Positions 11,846-20,507 of a stretch of 64,000 bases of DNA are shown here, piece after piece. Below the pieces are notes generated by a model. The model was not told the origin of the DNA and ran no database searches. It saw only the letters and a list, made by a program, of their open reading frames with translations. The stretch comes from Streptomyces sp. TRM70350 (GTDB taxonomy: Bacteria > Actinomycetota > Actinomycetes > Streptomycetales > Streptomycetaceae), in NCBI RefSeq assembly GCF_019219825.1, contig NZ_JAHUXH010000002.1, positions 520,519 to 584,518 on the forward strand, read 5' to 3'. The position numbers and the translations under genes are program-made. Position 1 is the stretch's first letter, and every line of letters begins with the position of its first letter.

Positions 11846-12871
11846 GTGGTCGTTCTTCCGGCCGAGGCGATGCCGACCCGTCCCCTCTCCCCGGACACGG
11901 AACCCGCCGTCCCCGCGCCCCCGCGCCGCGGACCCCGCCGTCGCCTGACAGCCTTGGCCGCCCTTCTCCTCACGGCTCCTCTCCTCGCCGCCGCCCACCA
12001 GGCCCGCCCGGCTCCTTATGGAGACCGCCTCACCGTGCACGCGCGCGTGCAGGACACCACCCCGCACCTGCGCATCGACAGGGCGGCAGTCGAGGCGTAC
12101 GACCACGCCACCGGAGAAGTCCGCTGGCGCTACACCCGCGAAGGCCGCCGTCCCCTGGCCGTACTTCCCGCGCGCGAGGAGGCGATCACGCTCTGGGACG
12201 ACGGACTCGTCACCGACACCGACGGCACCTCCGTCCGCTGGCACCGCGCCCTCCCCGCAGCCGCCGACTGGCTCCCGGCCCACGGCGGCACCGGCGTCCT
12301 GCGTCCCCTCGGTCGCGGCATGCTCGCCGTTGTCACCCCGCGCCGCATCGCCGCGTACCGCACCGCGGACGGCGACCTGCGCTGGGTGCTGCCCGCCCGC
12401 AAGGGATGCGCGTTCCGGCCCGAACGCGCGCTGCACCGGGGCCGAGCCCTGCTCGTCGCCCAGCCCTGCCCACGCGCCGCCTGGACCGCCCAGCTCGTCG
12501 CCGTCGACGACCTCGGCCGGATCACCCCACACCGCACCCCACTCGGCAACGACGCGCCGGGTCGACGCCCCGAAAGCCTGCATCCACGTTCAGAAACCCC
12601 GCTCCCGGGCTCCGAGGCCCCACCTCTGGAGCCAGCAGCCGTGCTCCCGCGTTCTGGGGCCTTGCTTGCGGGGTCGGCAGCTGTGTTCCCGCGTTGTGGG
12701 GCTTTGCTTGCGGGGTCGGCAGCTGTGCTCCCGGGCTCCGGGTCCCTGCTTCCGGGGTCAGCAGCCGTGCTTCCGCGCACCGAGGCCCCACCTGCGGGGT
12801 CAGCAGCCGCGCTTCCCCGCTCCGAAGGTCCCCGCCCACGCTCCGAAGCCCCACACCCACGCCCGTCCTGA
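11846..12871 (+). CDS. Secreted beta-propeller-like (PQQ-repeat) protein with repetitive tail
   Basis: A 341-residue predicted exported protein. The basic N terminus (PPRRGPRRRLTALAALLLTA) leads into a hydrophobic helix ending about residue 53. Residues 60-240 carry propeller-blade patterns of the PQQ/BamB type, e.g. VEAYDHATGEVRWRYTREG and IAAYRTADGDLRWVLPA. Residues from about 257 onward are a low-complexity tail of five 14-residue repeats (GSAAVLPRS-like), then P/R-rich sequence, so the propeller looks short and the original C terminus may have been replaced. The GTG start at 11846 has GAAGGGAG just upstream. No membrane partner or operon is evident. Function unknown; extracytoplasmic binding is inferred from the fold. 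Confidence 0.65.
   Translation: MVVLPAEAMPTRPLSPDTEPAVPAPPRRGPRRRLTALAALLLTAPLLAAAHQARPAPYGDRLTVHARVQDTTPHLRIDRAAVEAYDHATGEVRWRYTREGRRPLAVLPAREEAITLWDDGLVTDTDGTSVRWHRALPAAADWLPAHGGTGVLRPLGRGMLAVVTPRRIAAYRTADGDLRWVLPARKGCAFRPERALHRGRALLVAQPCPRAAWTAQLVAVDDLGRITPHRTPLGNDAPGRRPESLHPRSETPLPGSEAPPLEPAAVLPRSGALLAGSAAVFPRCGALLAGSAAVLPGSGSLLPGSAAVLPRTEAPPAGSAAALPRSEGPRPRSEAPHPRPS
12614..12823 (+). repeat. Five tandem 42-bp repeats inside a coding tail
   Basis: Units at 12614, 12656, 12698, 12740 and 12782 each encode 14 residues with the shared core GSAAVLPR. The most similar units differ at a few bases. The period is a multiple of three, so copy-number changes would keep the frame. Confidence 0.75.
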
Positions 12872-12889
12872 GCCCCGCACCTGCGCGCT

Positions 12890-13235
12890 TCTAAGCCCTG
12901 CATTTGCGCACCCGCCCCCCCGAACGCCGACCCCCGCCTGCCGCGCACCCGCCCCCCGAACGCCGACCCCCGCCTCCCGCGCACCCGCCCCCCGTGCACC
13001 GACCCCTGCCCCCGGCCCCGAACGCCGCCCCGAACGCCGCGCTCCGCCAACCCACACCCGCCCCCGAACGCCCACACCCCCAAACACCGGCCCACCCCCC
13101 ACTCCCGGACACCGGCACCCGCCCCACCCACACCCACCCCCCCACTCCCGAACACCGCCGCCGCGCCCGGCACCCCACCCCACTCCCCGAACACCGCCCC
13201 CACGCCCAGCACCCCACCCCACCCCCGCCCCCGAA
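12890..13235. repeat. C-rich minisatellite between the propeller gene and ABC-F
   Basis: Extremely C-rich on the plus strand. It begins with about three 36-bp units sharing CGCACCCGCCCCCCGAACGC (about 12904-13011). Further down are degenerate units around CCCGAACACCGCC and CACCCCACCCC (13140-13230). Long open frames across it on both strands are compositional. I see no gene here; the region probably arose by repeat expansion. Confidence 0.6.
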
Positions 13236-13272
13236 CACACGAACGGAGCAAAAACTGGTTGCACCACCCCGT

Positions 13273-13278
13273 TAGACT
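13273..13278 (+). promoter_or_regulatory. -10 element for a leaderless leader transcript
   Basis: TAGACT lies six bases before the ATG at 13285, the spacing seen in actinobacterial leaderless transcripts where transcription starts at the A of ATG. No good -35 is present at 17-18 bases, but an A run (13250-13254) and TTGCAC (13259-13264) lie upstream, which could mean activator dependence. Confidence 0.5.
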
Positions 13279-13284
13279 GGCCCC

Positions 13285-13308
13285 ATGGCCATTCTCCTCG
13301 CGCATTAG
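13285..13308 (+). CDS. Leader peptide MAILLAH upstream of the ABC-F gene
   Basis: Seven codons then TAG, lying directly at the predicted transcription start and followed two bases later by a strong hairpin (13311-13341). The ABC-F gene starts 57 bases after the stop. Short leader peptides plus hairpins upstream of ABC-F resistance or ribosome-protection genes are a known form of ribosome-mediated attenuation, so this may sense stalled ribosomes. The peptide itself matches nothing I know. Assigned from position and architecture only. Confidence 0.5.
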   Translation: MAILLAH

Positions 13309-13310
13309 AC

Positions 13311-13341
13311 GGCGGGAACGTCCTCAGCCGCCCGTCCCGCC
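13311..13341 (+). promoter_or_regulatory. Attenuator-like hairpin in the ABC-F leader
   Basis: GGCGGGAACG (13311-13320) pairs with CGTCCCGCC (13333-13341), with one bulged A and a 12-base loop. An alternative pairing of the 5' GGCGG with CCGCC inside the loop is possible, so two mutually exclusive structures could form depending on where a ribosome sits on the leader ORF. Confidence 0.5.
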
Positions 13342-13365
13342 ACCAACCCGCCCTGGAGTCTGTCC

Positions 13366-14964
<1,599 letters not shown>

Positions 14965-15024
14965 TCCCTCGCACCCGGTCCCGTCGGTCAGTGCGGCTTG
15001 ATCGAATGGTTGATCCACTGCGTA

Positions 15025-15051
15025 TGGATCATTCGGCCTAGCCGTGATCCA
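15025..15051 (+). terminator. Stem-loop after ABC-F; remainder of the 14965-15336 gap
   Basis: TGGATCA-TT-CGGC-CTA-GCCG-TGATCCA forms an 11-bp stem with a two-base bulge, 60 bases after the ABC-F stop, and may be its terminator. A third TGATCCA copy at 15011-15017 makes an operator cluster an alternative. In the rest of the gap I see the palindrome TTGTCGACAA (about 15115) and a possible -10 (CATATT near 15208) ahead of the HTH gene. Confidence 0.45.
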
Positions 15052-15336
15052 TCATCTGTGTGAGATCTCCTCGTACCCGGGTGTGTCCTACACCGATTTC
15101 CCGGTGCATCCCTTTGTCGACAAGGGTCCGGCCGTATCACCTCCCTGACCTGGCCCTTCGCGGAACAACCCGTTCGGCCGTATGCGCACCACTCGACGGA
15201 ACCACATATTCCACTTGTGGGGATCTGCTCCTGTCGTCAAAACCCTCATCCACGGACCTTGCCGAATGGGTGGCCATGAAGCGCCGGAGGGGTGATCATG
15301 AGGGGACCAGAGCGCACTTCCCATGAGGAGGCACGG

Positions 15337-15558
15337 GTGGCCGAGACTCTGAAGAAGGGCAGCCGGGTGACCGGCGCCGCGCGCGACAAGCTCGCGGCAG
15401 ACCTGAAGAAGAAGTACGACGCCGGTGCGAGCATCCGGGCGTTGGCCGAGGAGACCGGCCGCTCGTATGGCTTCGTGCACCGCATGCTCAGCGAGTCGGG
15501 CGTCACGCTCCGTGGGCGTGGCGGGGCGACACGGGGTAAGAAGGCCGCTTCGGCCTGA
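15337..15558 (+). CDS. Small helix-turn-helix DNA-binding protein
   Basis: A 73-residue basic protein starting VAETLKKGSRVTGAARDK at a GTG with GAGGAGG five bases upstream; earlier in-frame starts to 15292 lack support. The centre, YDAGASIRALAEETGRSYGF followed by VHRMLSESGVTLRGRG, is a clear HTH of the kind found in resolvase C termini and small actinobacterial regulators. The tail is RGKKAASA. Too small for an effector domain, so it is probably a constitutive or nucleoid-associated regulator. Targets unknown. It is a single-gene unit. Confidence 0.85.
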   Translation: MAETLKKGSRVTGAARDKLAADLKKKYDAGASIRALAEETGRSYGFVHRMLSESGVTLRGRGGATRGKKAASA

Positions 15559-15640
15559 CGCCCGGGGCGCCCCTCGACTTCGATGGTGGCCACCCGGTCG
15601 GTCCGGTGATCGGCTGGGTGGTTACTGTGCAGTCACTTAT

Positions 15641-15661
15641 GAGTGCCTCGGTACGGCACTC
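15641..15661. promoter_or_regulatory. Inverted repeat before the enoyl-CoA hydratase
   Basis: GAGTGCC-N7-GGCACTC is a perfect 7-bp inverted repeat ending 29 bases before the ATG at 15691. Size and position suit a TetR- or GntR-type operator overlapping the promoter, but no regulator gene is adjacent. Confidence 0.4.
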
Positions 15662-15690
15662 ACGATGACCGCACCCATCGGAGGCGCCCC

Positions 15691-16482
15691 ATGGCTTCGC
15701 TCGACCCGGTACTCGACAAGGACGGCGTACGGCTCACCGTCGACGACGCGATCGCCACGGTGACGCTGACCAACCCGGCCAAGCGCAACGCGCAGAGCCC
15801 CGCTCTGTGGCGGGCGCTGACCGAGGCCGGTCGGCTGCTGCCGGGCACCGTCCGTGTGGTCGTGCTGCGCGCCGAGGGCAAGTCCTTCTCGGCGGGCCTC
15901 GACCGACAGGCCTTCACCCCCGAGGGCTTCGACGGCGAGCCGTCCTTCATCGACCTCGCGCGCGGCAGCGACGAGGAGTTGGACGCGACCATCGCCGAGT
16001 ACCAGGAGGCGTTCACCTGGTGGCGGCGCAGCGACATCGTCTCCATCGCCGCCGTGCAGGGGCATGCCATCGGCGCGGGTTTCCAGCTCGCCCTCGCCTG
16101 TGATCTGCGCGTCGTAGCCGACGACGTGCAGTTCGCCATGCGCGAGACCAGCCTGGGCCTGGTCCCGGACCTGACCGGCACTCATCCGCTGGTCGGGCTC
16201 GTCGGCTACGCCCGCGCGCTGGAGATCTGTGCCACGGGGCGCTTCGTTCACGCGGACGAGGCCGTGCACACCGGTCTGGCGAATGTCGCCGTGCCGGCGG
16301 CCGAGCTCGACGGTGCGGTCCGCGACCTGGCGGCGGCGCTGCTTGCCGCGCCGCGCGACGCGGTGATCGAGACCAAGGCGTTGCTGCGCGGCGCGGGGGA
16401 GCGGACGTACGAGGACCAGCGCGTCGCCGAACGCGCGGCTCAGGCACGGAGGTTGCGGGACCTCGCGGGCCTGGGCGAGTGA
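15691..16482 (+). CDS. Enoyl-CoA hydratase/isomerase family protein
   Basis: A 263-residue crotonase-fold enzyme. The oxyanion-hole segments are VVVLRAEGKSFSAGLDRQAF near residues 56-75 and QGHAIGAGFQLALACDLRVV near 124-143. The position that carries the catalytic Glu in hydratases sits in AMRETSLGLVPDLTGTHPL. Likely role is hydration or isomerisation of an acyl-CoA in fatty-acid or branched-chain catabolism; the substrate is not determined. The ATG at 15691 has CGGAGG upstream; 16 extra residues from 15643 are unlikely. A perfect inverted repeat lies just upstream. Confidence 0.9.
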   Translation: MASLDPVLDKDGVRLTVDDAIATVTLTNPAKRNAQSPALWRALTEAGRLLPGTVRVVVLRAEGKSFSAGLDRQAFTPEGFDGEPSFIDLARGSDEELDATIAEYQEAFTWWRRSDIVSIAAVQGHAIGAGFQLALACDLRVVADDVQFAMRETSLGLVPDLTGTHPLVGLVGYARALEICATGRFVHADEAVHTGLANVAVPAAELDGAVRDLAAALLAAPRDAVIETKALLRGAGERTYEDQRVAERAAQARRLRDLAGLGE

Positions 16483-16487
16483 CGCCG

Positions 16488-17198
16488 TCAGCTCACCGCC
16501 GTGATCAGTACGGCCACTGACGGGTGATCCCTGAGTGCCGCCCCCACGTGCGCGCGGACCTGCCGGGCCACCTCCAGGGTCCGGTGGTCCGCGCCGACGG
16601 CGAGTTCCACCCGGACATGCCGGCGCGGCAGTGTGGCCTCGCCCGGGCTCTCCTCGATGTGCACCGCCCGGCCGAGCGTCTCCGTAAGGCACGTCACGCC
16701 CGGAACCGCAAGGGCCGCGGCGGCCACCACGGCCGCGTCGCCGTCCGCGGGCTGCCCGGCCTGAGGCGGCTCGGGCGGTCGTACGACGTCGGGTTCCGTC
16801 TCCTCGTCCAGCAGGGCCGTCACCCGTAGGTCGACCTCCGCCACCGTCAGCCCGAGCCGTGCCGACGCGGCCGCCGACAGGGCCGTGCGCAGCCGGGACG
16901 CCGTCGTCGGCAGCGGCTCGGTCGCCGTCGCCGCGATGTCGGCCGTCAGCCGGAGGGGACCCGGCGGCAGAGCGGTCGGTGGGGGCGGTACGGCAGGGGC
17001 GTGGGCGGCGTCCGGGTCCGCCAGGTTGATCCGCAGCGCGCCCAGGCGCACGCCCGGCACCGCGTTCCCCGCGCGCCGAAGGACCGTCCCGGCCGCTCCT
17101 TCCGCGATCCACGCGCCATCGCGCGGGCCGCCCAGCGGGAGCAGTCTGCCGAGGCCCAGCTGCTGTCGTACTGCATGCATCCATCCGTCCGCCGTCAT
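16488..17198 (-). CDS. Asp23-cluster-associated protein (nucleopolyhedrovirus P10 family label)
   Basis: About 236 residues from ATG 17198 (MTADGWMHAVRQQLGLGRLL); a start 15 residues upstream is open and the Shine-Dalgarno is ambiguous. Streptomyces homologues are often labelled nucleopolyhedrovirus P10 family, which says nothing about function. The C-terminal part (RHVRVELAVGADHRTLEVAR, then VGAALRDHPSVAVLITAVS) resembles the beta-alpha pattern of Asp23 proteins. The middle is Ala/Pro-rich. It is transcribed divergently from, and 76 bases away from, the first asp23 gene, so it probably belongs to the same alkaline-shock module. No signal peptide or membrane helix. Confidence 0.7.
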   Translation of the reverse strand: MTADGWMHAVRQQLGLGRLLPLGGPRDGAWIAEGAAGTVLRRAGNAVPGVRLGALRINLADPDAAHAPAVPPPPTALPPGPLRLTADIAATATEPLPTTASRLRTALSAAASARLGLTVAEVDLRVTALLDEETEPDVVRPPEPPQAGQPADGDAAVVAAAALAVPGVTCLTETLGRAVHIEESPGEATLPRRHVRVELAVGADHRTLEVARQVRAHVGAALRDHPSVAVLITAVS

Positions 17199-17274
17199 TC
17201 CTCCAGCCTGCCGCATTCCCGGCGCGAGATCATGCAACCTCACTTACCGTGGTCGCAGGACGACGGAAGGACGC

Positions 17275-17763
17275 ATGGCGATGACCGAGATGGACCAGAA
17301 CCGGACGCAGACCTCCGAAGACGAGACCGAGCCGTCGGCGCAGAACCGCAAGCCCGCCAGGCGGGGCGGCGGGGACCCGGGGTCCCGGGGCAGGACCACC
17401 ATCGCCGACGGGGTCGTGGAGAAGATTGCCGGGCTCGCCGCCCGCGACGTCGTGGGCGTCCACGCGATGGGCAGCGGACTGAGCCGCACCTTCGGGGCCG
17501 TACGGGACCGGGTGCCCGGCGGGTCGAAGTCCGTGACGCGTGGCGTGAAGGCCGAGGTCGGCGAGGTGCAGACCGCGCTCGACCTGGAGATCGTCGTCGA
17601 CTACGGCGTGTCGATCGCGGATGTCGCGCGGGCCGTGCGCGAGAACGTGATCGCGGCCGTGGAGCGGATGACCGGCCTGGAGGTCGTCGAGGTCAACATC
17701 GCGGTGAGCGACGTCAACCTTCCGGAGGAGGAAGAAGAGGAACCGGAGCCCCGGATCCAGTGA
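17275..17763 (+). CDS. Asp23/Gls24 family envelope stress protein
   Basis: A 162-residue Asp23 (alkaline shock protein 23) family member. A charged, disordered N terminus (residues 1-40) precedes the conserved core TTIADGVVEKIAGLAARDVV, the middle EIVVDYGVSIADVARAVREN and VNIAVSDVNLPEEEEE. In Firmicutes Asp23 is a peripheral membrane protein tethered by AmaP; both partners occur in this cluster. The ATG at 17275 has GGAAGG upstream. First gene of a five-gene plus-strand operon, likely responding to cell-envelope or alkaline stress (family knowledge). Confidence 0.92.
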   Translation: MAMTEMDQNRTQTSEDETEPSAQNRKPARRGGGDPGSRGRTTIADGVVEKIAGLAARDVVGVHAMGSGLSRTFGAVRDRVPGGSKSVTRGVKAEVGEVQTALDLEIVVDYGVSIADVARAVRENVIAAVERMTGLEVVEVNIAVSDVNLPEEEEEEPEPRIQ

Positions 17764-17874
17764 CATGCCGTCACCCGAAGACCGTACCCGAAGACCGTAA
17801 TGGGCAAGAATGGCATTGAATGCACCCAAAACGGGCCCGAATGACCAGCACGGCTACGAGCTGAGGAGCGCACG

Positions 17875-18057
17875 ATGAGCAGGGCCATGATCGGCATGAT
17901 CGCCGGAATGGCGCTGGGCTTCGCCGGGTACTTCGGCGGGTTCGGCGCGTTCGTACTGGTGGCGGCGCTGGGCGCCGTCGGGTTCGTCGTCGGCCGGTTC
18001 CTGGAAGGGGACCTGGAAGTCGGCGACTTGTTCCGCACCCGCGACCGGCGGCGGTGA
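17875..18057 (+). CDS. DUF2273 small integral membrane protein
   Basis: A 60-residue protein with two Gly/Ala-rich membrane helices (IGMIAGMALGFAGYFGGFGA and FVLVAALGAVGFVVGRFLEG) and a charged tail (TRDRRR). DUF2273 proteins are regular companions of Asp23 and AmaP. GAGGAG lies just before the ATG at 17875. The stop overlaps the next gene's GTG. Confidence 0.9.
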   Translation: MSRAMIGMIAGMALGFAGYFGGFGAFVLVAALGAVGFVVGRFLEGDLEVGDLFRTRDRRR

Positions 18058-18473
18058 CGCCCGTGAGTAGCGGGGCCGACGAACCCCGCGCAACGGTCGC
18101 CGTCACTCCGGCGGGCGAGCGCGGGCAGACTTCCATTGCCGACCGGGTGGTGGCCAAGATCGCCGCGCAGGCCGCCCGCGAGGCCCTCGGCAGGCTCCCG
18201 CAGGACGCGGCGCGCCCGCACGCCACCGTCGTCGTCCGCCCCCAGGCCCTCGGCTCCGATCGACCAGGGGGGACCCCCGTGGACACCGCCCGGGTCCGCG
18301 TCCATCTCGAACTCGACTACCCCAGCGACATCGGCTCCCGGTGCGGCCAGGTGCGTCGCCACGTCGTCGAGCGGGTAGGCGCGTTGGCGGGAATGGAGGT
18401 TCCGGAGGTCGCCGTCCAGGTGGAGCGGCTGCACCTGGCGGCGACGCACCCGGCACAGGGGAGGACGCGATGA
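18054..18473 (+). CDS. Second Asp23/Gls24 family protein
   Basis: A 139-residue paralogue of the first Asp23 protein, with the core TSIADRVVAKIAAQAAREAL and the late segment RRHVVERVGALAGMEVPEVA. The GTG at 18054 overlaps the DUF2273 stop (GTGA), implying coupled translation; a GTG three codons later is also possible. It lacks the acidic tail of the first paralogue, so the two may form a hetero-oligomer under the membrane (inference). Confidence 0.85.
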   Translation: MTPVSSGADEPRATVAVTPAGERGQTSIADRVVAKIAAQAAREALGRLPQDAARPHATVVVRPQALGSDRPGGTPVDTARVRVHLELDYPSDIGSRCGQVRRHVVERVGALAGMEVPEVAVQVERLHLAATHPAQGRTR

Positions 18474-19138
18474 GCGAGCCCCAGGGCTCCGAGAGCACCA
18501 CGCAGAGACTGCCGGTGATCGAGAAGGCCGCACCGGAGCCGGGCCAGTCGGCGGCCGACAACGAGCCCCGGCCCGCGCTCGACGGCGAGGACGGCAGGAC
18601 CCACCGCTTCTGGTCGGCCCGCCGCGTCCCCGCGGCCGTCGTCGCCACGCTGCTCCTGGTCGTGGCCGGAGCCTTCCTCTACGACATCGCGGCCGTACGA
18701 GCCGACCAGCGGGCCATGTTCTGGCGTCGCGAACTGGCCCGCCAACTCGCCGAACGCCCCCTCGACGACATCTGGGTCCTGGTCGGCGCGGGCGTCGCCG
18801 CCGCCCTCGGCCTCTGGCTGATCGTGCTCGCCGCCACGCCCGGCCTGCGGGACGTGCTGCCGATGCGGCGCACGCACCCCGACGTACGCGCCGGACTGCA
18901 CCGGGGCGCCGCCGCGACGGTCCTGCGCGACCGGGCCATGGAGGTGTCCGGGGTGCAGTCGGTACGGGTGCGGATGCGCCGCCGGCGGGCCGACGTCCGG
19001 GCGATCTCGCACTTTCGTGAACTGGACCACGTACGCGCCGACCTGGACGACGCGCTCGCCGACGCGATCAGGGCACTGGGCCTGTCCCGCCGCCCCGCGC
19101 TGTCGGTGCACGTCCGGCGGCCCGGCCGGAAGGGGTGA
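18470..19138 (+). CDS. DUF6286-type membrane protein of the Asp23 cluster
   Basis: A 222-residue protein with a disordered N terminus and two transmembrane helices (about residues 52-72, RVPAAVVATLLLVVAGAFLY, and 103-123, WVLVGAGVAAALGLWLIVLA). A cytoplasmic C-terminal domain (DVRAGLHRGAAATVLRDRAM then VSGVQSVRVRMRRRRADVRA) has an AmaP/Asp23-like alternation. It overlaps the preceding stop as ATGA and the next gene as GTGA. The family label DUF6286 is from memory; the role is probably a membrane scaffold. Confidence 0.8.
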   Translation: MSEPQGSESTTQRLPVIEKAAPEPGQSAADNEPRPALDGEDGRTHRFWSARRVPAAVVATLLLVVAGAFLYDIAAVRADQRAMFWRRELARQLAERPLDDIWVLVGAGVAAALGLWLIVLAATPGLRDVLPMRRTHPDVRAGLHRGAAATVLRDRAMEVSGVQSVRVRMRRRRADVRAISHFRELDHVRADLDDALADAIRALGLSRRPALSVHVRRPGRKG

Positions 19139-19722
19139 CCACGGTGCTCAGAGCCGTCAACCGGGTACTGCTCGGCGTCGCAGGTCTCGTGCTGCTCGTG
19201 CTGGGCGGTGCGGTGCTGGCCGTCGGGCTGGGAGTCGAGGCGCCGCCCTGGTGGATCCACGACAGCCGCACGGACGTACTGCTCAGTGACGCCGAGCGGA
19301 CCCGCTGGCAGGACACCGGCTGGTGGTGGCCGGCCGTCCTCGCCGCCCTCGCGGTCCTCGTCCTGCTCGCCCTGTGGTGGCTGGTCGCGGTGCTGCGCCG
19401 GCGCAGGCTGGCCGAGGTGCTGGTCGACACCGGCGACGGCGAGGGCGCGCTGTTGCGGGGCAGCGCCCTGGAGGGCGTACTCGCCACCGAGGCGACCGCC
19501 CTGGAGGGCGTCGCCCGCGCCCACGTCCACCTCAGGGGCCGCCGTACCGCCCCCGCGGCCCGCGCCCGGCTCCTGCTGGAACCCCACGTGGACCCGGGGG
19601 AGGCGCTGCACCACCTGACGGACCGGGCCCTCGCCCACGCCCGCACCTCGGCGGGGCTGGCGTCGCTGCCGGCGGAGGTACGGCTGAAGGGCGCCAGACA
19701 CCGTGCGGAGCGGGTGACCTGA
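19135..19722 (+). CDS. amaP: Alkaline-shock membrane anchor protein AmaP
   Basis: A 195-residue protein matching AmaP layout: an N-terminal hairpin of two membrane helices (VNRVLLGVAGLVLLVLGGAV and WWWPAVLAALAVLVLLALWW) with a short external loop, then a soluble domain (ALEGVLATEATALEGVARAH, HVHLRGRRTAP). In Staphylococcus AmaP holds Asp23 at the membrane. It ends the operon. The GTG at 19135 overlaps the previous gene. Confidence 0.82.
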   Translation: MTTVLRAVNRVLLGVAGLVLLVLGGAVLAVGLGVEAPPWWIHDSRTDVLLSDAERTRWQDTGWWWPAVLAALAVLVLLALWWLVAVLRRRRLAEVLVDTGDGEGALLRGSALEGVLATEATALEGVARAHVHLRGRRTAPAARARLLLEPHVDPGEALHHLTDRALAHARTSAGLASLPAEVRLKGARHRAERVT

Positions 19723-19746
19723 CGTCCTCAGAACCCAGAACCCGTG

Positions 19747-20502
19747 TCAGAACCCGTGCCGGGCCCCACCGTCCACCGGCACCATGACCCCGGTCAGGTA
19801 CGACGCGGCAGGAGACATCAGGAAGGCCGCCGTACGCCCGAACTCCTGCGGCGTCCCGTACCGCCGCAGCGGAATCCGCGACTCACTGGCCGCCCGCGTG
19901 GCCTCCGGATCCGCCGACAGCGCGTCCAGCTCCCGCACCCGGTCCGTGTCGATCCGCCCCGGCAGCAGGCCCACCACCCGCACGCCCCGCGGACCCAGCT
20001 CGTCCGACAGCGACTTGGCGAACCCGGCCAGCCCCGGCCGCAGGCCGTTCGAAATCGTCAGCCCAGGAATCGGCTCGTACACCGACCCCGACAGCACGAA
20101 CCCGATGACGCCCCCGGCCTCCAGCTCCGCGGCCGCCGCACGCGCCAGCCGCACCGCCCCCAGGAACACCGACTCGAACGCGGCCTGCCACTGCTCGTCG
20201 GTGGTGTCGGCGACGAACCCGGCGGGCGGACCGCCCACGCTCACCAGAATCCCGTCGAACCCGCCGAACCGTTCCCGCGCCGCGCCGATCAGCCGAGCCG
20301 CCGCCTCCGGGTCGGCGTTGTCCACGGCCAGCCCGTGCGCGTTGGGCCCCAGCTCCGCCGCCGCGTCGGCGACCCGCTTCTCGTCCCGTCCCGTGACGAC
20401 GACTTTCGCACCGTCGGCCACCAGCTCGCGCGCGGAGGCGTTGCCCAGTCCGCGCGTGGCCCCGGTGACGACGTACACCCGGTCCTTCAGTCCAAGATCC
20501 AT
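19747..20502 (-). CDS. SDR family protein lacking the usual Tyr/Lys pair
   Basis: A 251-residue Rossmann-fold short-chain dehydrogenase/reductase with the nucleotide loop VVTGATRGLG (about residues 11-20) and the C-terminal YLTGVMVPVDGG typical of FabG relatives. At the catalytic site the usual YxxxK is replaced: LTISNGLRPGLAGFAKSL aligns with NYAASKAALVGFARSL, giving Ser for Tyr and Arg for Lys. It may bind NAD(P) without standard chemistry or use another acid. Five bases separate it from the GH15 gene upstream, so the two are co-transcribed. Confidence 0.85.
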   Translation of the reverse strand: MDLGLKDRVYVVTGATRGLGNASARELVADGAKVVVTGRDEKRVADAAAELGPNAHGLAVDNADPEAAARLIGAARERFGGFDGILVSVGGPPAGFVADTTDEQWQAAFESVFLGAVRLARAAAAELEAGGVIGFVLSGSVYEPIPGLTISNGLRPGLAGFAKSLSDELGPRGVRVVGLLPGRIDTDRVRELDALSADPEATRAASESRIPLRRYGTPQEFGRTAAFLMSPAASYLTGVMVPVDGGARHGF

Positions 20503-20507
20503 GCGCC

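Noticed and set aside
12614..12823. Regular repeats resembling a CRISPR array
   Set aside because: The 42-bp units are contiguous with no unique spacers, encode protein repeats, and no cas gene is present.
13259..13278. Standard -35/-10 promoter TTGCAC ... TAGACT for the ABC-F leader
   Set aside because: The spacing is only eight bases, far too short for a normal sigma-70 promoter; only the -10 was kept.
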